The notes under the pieces are model-generated. The model made no database searches and was not told the DNA's origin. It was given only the letters and a program-made list of their open reading frames with translations. The position numbers were made by a program, and so were the translations under genes. A stretch of 64,000 nt of DNA from Cognatazoarcus sp050305135 (GTDB lineage: Bacteria; Pseudomonadota; Gammaproteobacteria; Burkholderiales; Rhodocyclaceae). The DNA lies in assembly GCA_050305135.1 (NCBI GenBank), contig JBNLET010000194.1:9059-73058 (forward strand). Reading direction: 5' to 3'. Below, piece by piece: positions 60,625 through 64,000 of the stretch (within the stretch, counting starts at the first letter, position 1; the number at the start of each line of letters is the position of its first letter).

Positions 60625-63273
60625 TCAGGCAACCGCCGGACCGGCGCCCGCATCGACCGGGGCGGGCTGCTGCGGCCTGCGCTCGACCTGCCGCTCGGGC
60701 CGATAGGCCGCCACTTGGCACAGTATCGCACCCAGATACGGGATCGTCTGCATCAGCAGGATGCCGATCCAGATGCGCGACTCGATGCCCTGCGCGTCGT
60801 GCAGCCAGACCAGGCCGCCGGCCGCCAGCAGCAGTGCCAGCAGCAGACCGAGTTCCTCGCGGATCGGCGCGAAGAACGCCAGCCCGCCCTGCGCCTTCCA
60901 GCTCTTCGGCGTGCGCACGAACTCGCCGCGACGCTTGAAGATGCCGGCGAAGATGCCGCGCGCGATGGCATGCGACAGCCCCACCGACAGCACCGAGGCG
61001 CCGACGATGTCCACCCACGGACAGGCCATCGTGCGGCGGTACAGGATCGGCCCGAGCACGGCCTTGAACACCATGAAGCCCAGCACCGGCAGCGCCAGCG
61101 TCACCACCGGCAGCCCGAAGGCCTGCGGCTGCAGCAGGATGCCGAGCGTCCACGCCAGGCTGGCGAACGCGAACACCAGCTGCAGCGCGTCGCCGAGCCA
61201 CTGGAACCAGCCGGTCAGGAAGTGGTAGCGCTGCGCCAGCGTCAGCTTGCCAACGCCGAGCAGCGAGGGCAGGTGGCGCTTCAGGATCTGCATCGCGCCG
61301 AAGGCCCAGCGGAAGCGCTGCGATTTGATCGCGGCGAAGTCGGACGGCGTCAGGCCACGGCCGAGCACGTGATCGACGTAGCGGGTGTCGAGTCCCTCCT
61401 TGATCAGCCGCAGGCCGAGTTCGGTGTCCTCGCAGATGCACCATTCCGACCAGCCGCCGTGGTCGGCCAGCTGGCTGCGCCGCACCAGCGTCATCGTGCC
61501 GTGCTGGATCAGCGCGTTGCGCTCGTTGCGGTGGTGCATGCCGATGCGGAAGAAGCCGTCGAACTCCCAGTTGCACATGCGGCGGAAGGCCTGGCCTGCC
61601 CAGTCGCGGTGGGCCTGCGGCGCCTGCACGACGGCCACCTCGGGCGAATCGGCGAAATGCGGCACCAGCACCGCCAGCCAGTCCGGCTCGACGACGTAGT
61701 CGGCATCGACGACGCCGACCACCTCGGCCCGCGGGTCGGTCTGCTGCAGGGCGAAGTTGAGCGCCCCGGCCTTGAAGCCCGGCCACTGCGGCAGGTGGAA
61801 GAAGCGGAAGTTCGGGCCCAGTTGCGCCATGTAGGCCTCGACCGGCTTCCATAGCGCTTCGTCCTTGGTGTTGTTATCCACCACCAGCACTTCGAAGTTG
61901 GCGTAGTCGAGCCGCGCCAGGCTCTCGATCGTGGCGATCACCATCTCGGGCGGTTCGTTGCAGCAGGCCAGATGCACCGAGACGAAGGGCTGCTGCCCGG
62001 CCGGCAGCGGCTCGCGCGGACCGAAGCGCCGTCGCCAGCGTCCCTTGAACATCAGCTCGCCGAACTCGAAGCCGTGCGCCAGCAGTACCGCGGCGGTCAG
62101 CCCGGCCGCGAAGATCAGCAGCATCAGGCCGATCTGGGCGTTGTCGGTGAGGTAGTAGTCCTCCGGCACGTTCACACTGACGACGAAGACCGACACGCAG
62201 GCCTGGATCAGCGCCGCCAGCCAGAGCCGGCCGCGCGCGCCCCAGCCGCGCAGCAACAGCGCCGTCAGGAACATCGGCAGGAAGGCGATCTCGACCGCGG
62301 TGAGCGCCTTGTGCTGCCAGCGGATGTCGTTCAGGATCAGGCCGTCGAGCGGGAACTTGGCGCTCCGGTCGGCCTTGTAGAGGCCCCAGTAGGGACCGGC
62401 CCAGCCTTCCAGATCCACCTTCCAGGGCTGGTCGAAGGCCTCCATCAGGTAGTAGTCCAGGCCGCGCTGGCGGGCCAGCGGCAGGAACTCGCGGATGAAG
62501 CGCGCCTGCGCCGCGACGCTGGCCTCGGCGCCGCCGATCTCGGGGCCGCGGCTCGGCCAGCCGATCTCGCCGATCACCAGCGGCTTGTCCGGGAAGGCCC
62601 GCGCCAGCTCGTCGTAGCGCTGCATCGCGTAGGAGACCGCCTGCTCGGGCGGGATGCCCTCGTGGAACGGCAGCAGGTGGACGGTGATGAAATCCACGTG
62701 CTCGGCCAGTTGCGGGTACTTCAGCCAGACGTGCCAGGGCTCGGCGGTGGACACCGACTTGCGGGTGCCGGCCAGCTGCTTGCGTGCCACATCGAGATAC
62801 ACACCGAGTTGCTCGACGCTCAGGTCGCCGCGCAGCAGCACCTCGTTGCCGACGATCAGCCGGTCCACGTGGCGGTAGGAGCGGGCCGCGGCGATCGCTG
62901 CGCCGAGTTCGCGGATGTTGGCCTCGCGGTCGCCCGACAGCCACGCGCCGGCAGTCACGCGCAGATCGTGCAGTTCCGCCAGCGGCACGATGGCGGGATT
63001 GTCGAGCGCGCCGTAGGTGCGTATCCGGGTCGTGCTGCGCGACAGCAGCAGCAGGTCGGTGCTGATTTCGTCGAGGCTCGGATACTCGCCGCGCGACGGC
63101 CACTGGTCGCGCTGGTAGGGACTGTAGGCGAAGCCGCCGATCTCGCCGGCGGCGCTGCCGAAGGCAACGCCGCGATTGGTCCATCCCCACAGCAGGTACT
63201 GCAGGTAGCCGACCAGCGCCGCGACCAGCAGCGCGGCCAGCACACGCCAGCTCCAGTGCATCGCTTTCTTCAT
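60625..63273 (-). CDS. GH17-GT2 fusion: membrane beta-glucan synthase type
   Basis: An 882-residue fusion. The N-terminal TM helix (7-29) is followed by a glycoside hydrolase family 17-like domain (about 40-310) with acid/base Glu144 (IVGNEVLLRGD) and nucleophile-type Glu236 (VIGEIGWPSRGPE). After three membrane helices (about 330-410) comes a GT2 domain (430-690) with VDADYV as the DxD-type motif, ED in CEDTELGLR, and the QxxRW-type QRFRWAFG. Five or more membrane helices follow (700-860). This layout is that of NdvC/NdvB-type beta-(1,3)(1,6)-glucan synthases. Its product is probably periplasmic or extracellular glucan; linkage is not decided. The start MKKAMHWSW was chosen. Confidence 0.88.
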   Translation of the reverse strand: MKKAMHWSWRVLAALLVAALVGYLQYLLWGWTNRGVAFGSAAGEIGGFAYSPYQRDQWPSRGEYPSLDEISTDLLLLSRSTTRIRTYGALDNPAIVPLAELHDLRVTAGAWLSGDREANIRELGAAIAAARSYRHVDRLIVGNEVLLRGDLSVEQLGVYLDVARKQLAGTRKSVSTAEPWHVWLKYPQLAEHVDFITVHLLPFHEGIPPEQAVSYAMQRYDELARAFPDKPLVIGEIGWPSRGPEIGGAEASVAAQARFIREFLPLARQRGLDYYLMEAFDQPWKVDLEGWAGPYWGLYKADRSAKFPLDGLILNDIRWQHKALTAVEIAFLPMFLTALLLRGWGARGRLWLAALIQACVSVFVVSVNVPEDYYLTDNAQIGLMLLIFAAGLTAAVLLAHGFEFGELMFKGRWRRRFGPREPLPAGQQPFVSVHLACCNEPPEMVIATIESLARLDYANFEVLVVDNNTKDEALWKPVEAYMAQLGPNFRFFHLPQWPGFKAGALNFALQQTDPRAEVVGVVDADYVVEPDWLAVLVPHFADSPEVAVVQAPQAHRDWAGQAFRRMCNWEFDGFFRIGMHHRNERNALIQHGTMTLVRRSQLADHGGWSEWCICEDTELGLRLIKEGLDTRYVDHVLGRGLTPSDFAAIKSQRFRWAFGAMQILKRHLPSLLGVGKLTLAQRYHFLTGWFQWLGDALQLVFAFASLAWTLGILLQPQAFGLPVVTLALPVLGFMVFKAVLGPILYRRTMACPWVDIVGASVLSVGLSHAIARGIFAGIFKRRGEFVRTPKSWKAQGGLAFFAPIREELGLLLALLLAAGGLVWLHDAQGIESRIWIGILLMQTIPYLGAILCQVAAYRPERQVERRPQQPAPVDAGAGPAVA

Positions 63274-63462
63274 ATCCACCCCGGTCGGCTCGGCCGACGA
63301 TGCTTGCGCTCGCATCCGGCTGCACGGAAAATGCGGCTCGGAACGCGTTGGAAGCCTTGTTCGGCCCACTCGATTTCGGCGCGATTCTACGTTGGGGCGA
63401 CAGACCCCGGCGGCGCCAATTGGTAACAATCTTTGCGCCGCACCATGAGACAAGGAGAACGC

Positions 63463-63855
63463 ATGAACGCCGATGCCAAGAACATGGCCGGGATCATGAT
63501 CGTGGCCGCGTTCGCCCTGTTCCTGGCCCTCGTCGCGCGCCTCGGGCTGGTCGAGAACGAAAGCCTGCTGGCGGCCTGCGGCGGGCCCGCCGGTGCCGCC
63601 TGCGGCACCGCCATGGTGGCGCGCGACGCGCTGGTGCAGAGCTTCGTCGGCGGCCAGCTGGGCTGGCTCGCGATGGCCGCGGCGGCGATCGGCTTGGTCG
63701 CCCACTGGCGCCTGGCCGCCTGGTCGGCCTGGGTGCTGGGCATCGCCGGCATGGTGCTCTACAACGTCGAGCTGGCCTCGGTGGCGGCGCTACTGGCGCT
63801 GCTGCTGCTGGCCCGCCGCCCATCCGCCCGCCGCCAGCACCAGGCACGCAGCTAG
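63463..63855 (+). CDS. Small membrane protein, 3-4 TM
   Basis: A 130-residue hydrophobic protein with segments at about 8-28, 66-84, 87-102 and 103-118. AAGGAG lies ideally before the ATG. Two cysteines (AACGG, AACGT) face a loop between helices 1 and 2. No family is recognised. It is divergent from the GH17-GT2 gene. Confidence 0.65.
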   Translation: MNADAKNMAGIMIVAAFALFLALVARLGLVENESLLAACGGPAGAACGTAMVARDALVQSFVGGQLGWLAMAAAAIGLVAHWRLAAWSAWVLGIAGMVLYNVELASVAALLALLLLARRPSARRQHQARS

Positions 63856-64000
63856 CCAGGCCACGGCCTGGCCGTTGCCCGGCTCGGGCAGCAGACGCCA
63901 CGCGCCGGCGACGGCCAACACGATGGCACAGATGCGCAGGTCGAGCGCCCGCGCGGCATTCTTCGCCCGCCCGGCGAACAGTAGCGCGGGCGCCGCACCC
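63790..64000 (-). CDS. C-terminus of a probable membrane protein (partial)
   Basis: The minus frame is open from the right edge to a TAG at 63790-63792 and gives 69 residues, with ALLFAGRAKNAARALDLRIC, IVLAVAGAWRLLP and AVAWLAACLVLAAGGWAAG, suggesting membrane helices (NnrS-like endings look similar). It overlaps the convergent gene by 66 bp, which weakens the case. The start is outside the window. Confidence 0.35.
   Translation of the reverse strand, partial: GAAPALLFAGRAKNAARALDLRICAIVLAVAGAWRLLPEPGNGQAVAWLAACLVLAAGGWAAGQQQQRQ

Overview
The window is a piece of a high-GC chromosome from a betaproteobacterium. The best guess is the Rhodocyclales/Azoarcus-Thauera neighbourhood; this is inferred, not proven. 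Grounds are the betaproteobacterial-type gshA followed by gshB, the order fmt-def / LysM-dprA-smg-topB with htpX beside it, an OxyR whose two redox cysteines sit at residues 199 and 208, abundant c-type heme and hemerythrin genes, and a Liv transporter operon. No rRNA, tRNA, CRISPR array, integrase or transposase was seen.

Layout. 1-2.0 kb: a leftward operon led by an IclR repressor, with a decarboxylase-like crotonase and the N-terminal part of a B12-dependent acyl-CoA mutase, preceded by a readable promoter and operator-like repeats. 2.05-2.99 kb: a gene desert ending in a REP/BIME-like double hairpin. 3.0-7.4 kb: a secreted protein, a hybrid histidine kinase and a TerB/DUF533 protein. 7.5-11.7 kb: an accessory-looking strip of small leftward genes (three SAM methyltransferases, a SET protein, a GNAT) with two decayed remnants. 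11.9-15.8 kb: metH controlled by an SAH riboswitch and an overlapping intrinsic terminator.

15.9-26.2 kb: housekeeping and small genes (DUF4399, cNMP-binding protein, DNA-deoxyinosine glycosylase, AEC transporter, small metallopeptidase-like protein, alpha/beta hydrolase, two paralogous BamE-like lipoproteins, Tlc-like MFS, Tat-exported aldo/keto reductase, YgiQ). 26.3-31.0 kb: the complete five-gene liv operon. 31-34.2 kb: Bcr/CflA pump, comM and a small membrane protein. 34.3-38.8 kb: a sensor kinase without a partner, htpX, fmt, def. 39-44.9 kb: LysM protein, dprA, smg, topB, DUF924, then the second REP-like element. 45-47.1 kb: an FAD reductase and oxyR.

47.4-56.3 kb is the most unusual part. 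It holds a GGDEF-EAL protein with a periplasmic CxxCH heme site, an orphan adenine methylase, gshA-gshB, and a four-gene operon: HAMP-only membrane protein, seven-heme cytochrome c, second two-TM protein, bacteriohemerythrin. The operon lies behind a sequence resembling a sigma-28 (FliA) promoter. I propose it is a split redox/oxygen-sensing or energy-taxis module. 56.3-64 kb: argC (type 2), a tiny Cys-rich secreted protein, a DUF1232 protein, ApbE, a GT39-type glycosyltransferase, a GH17-GT2 fusion (beta-glucan synthase type), and small membrane genes at the edge.
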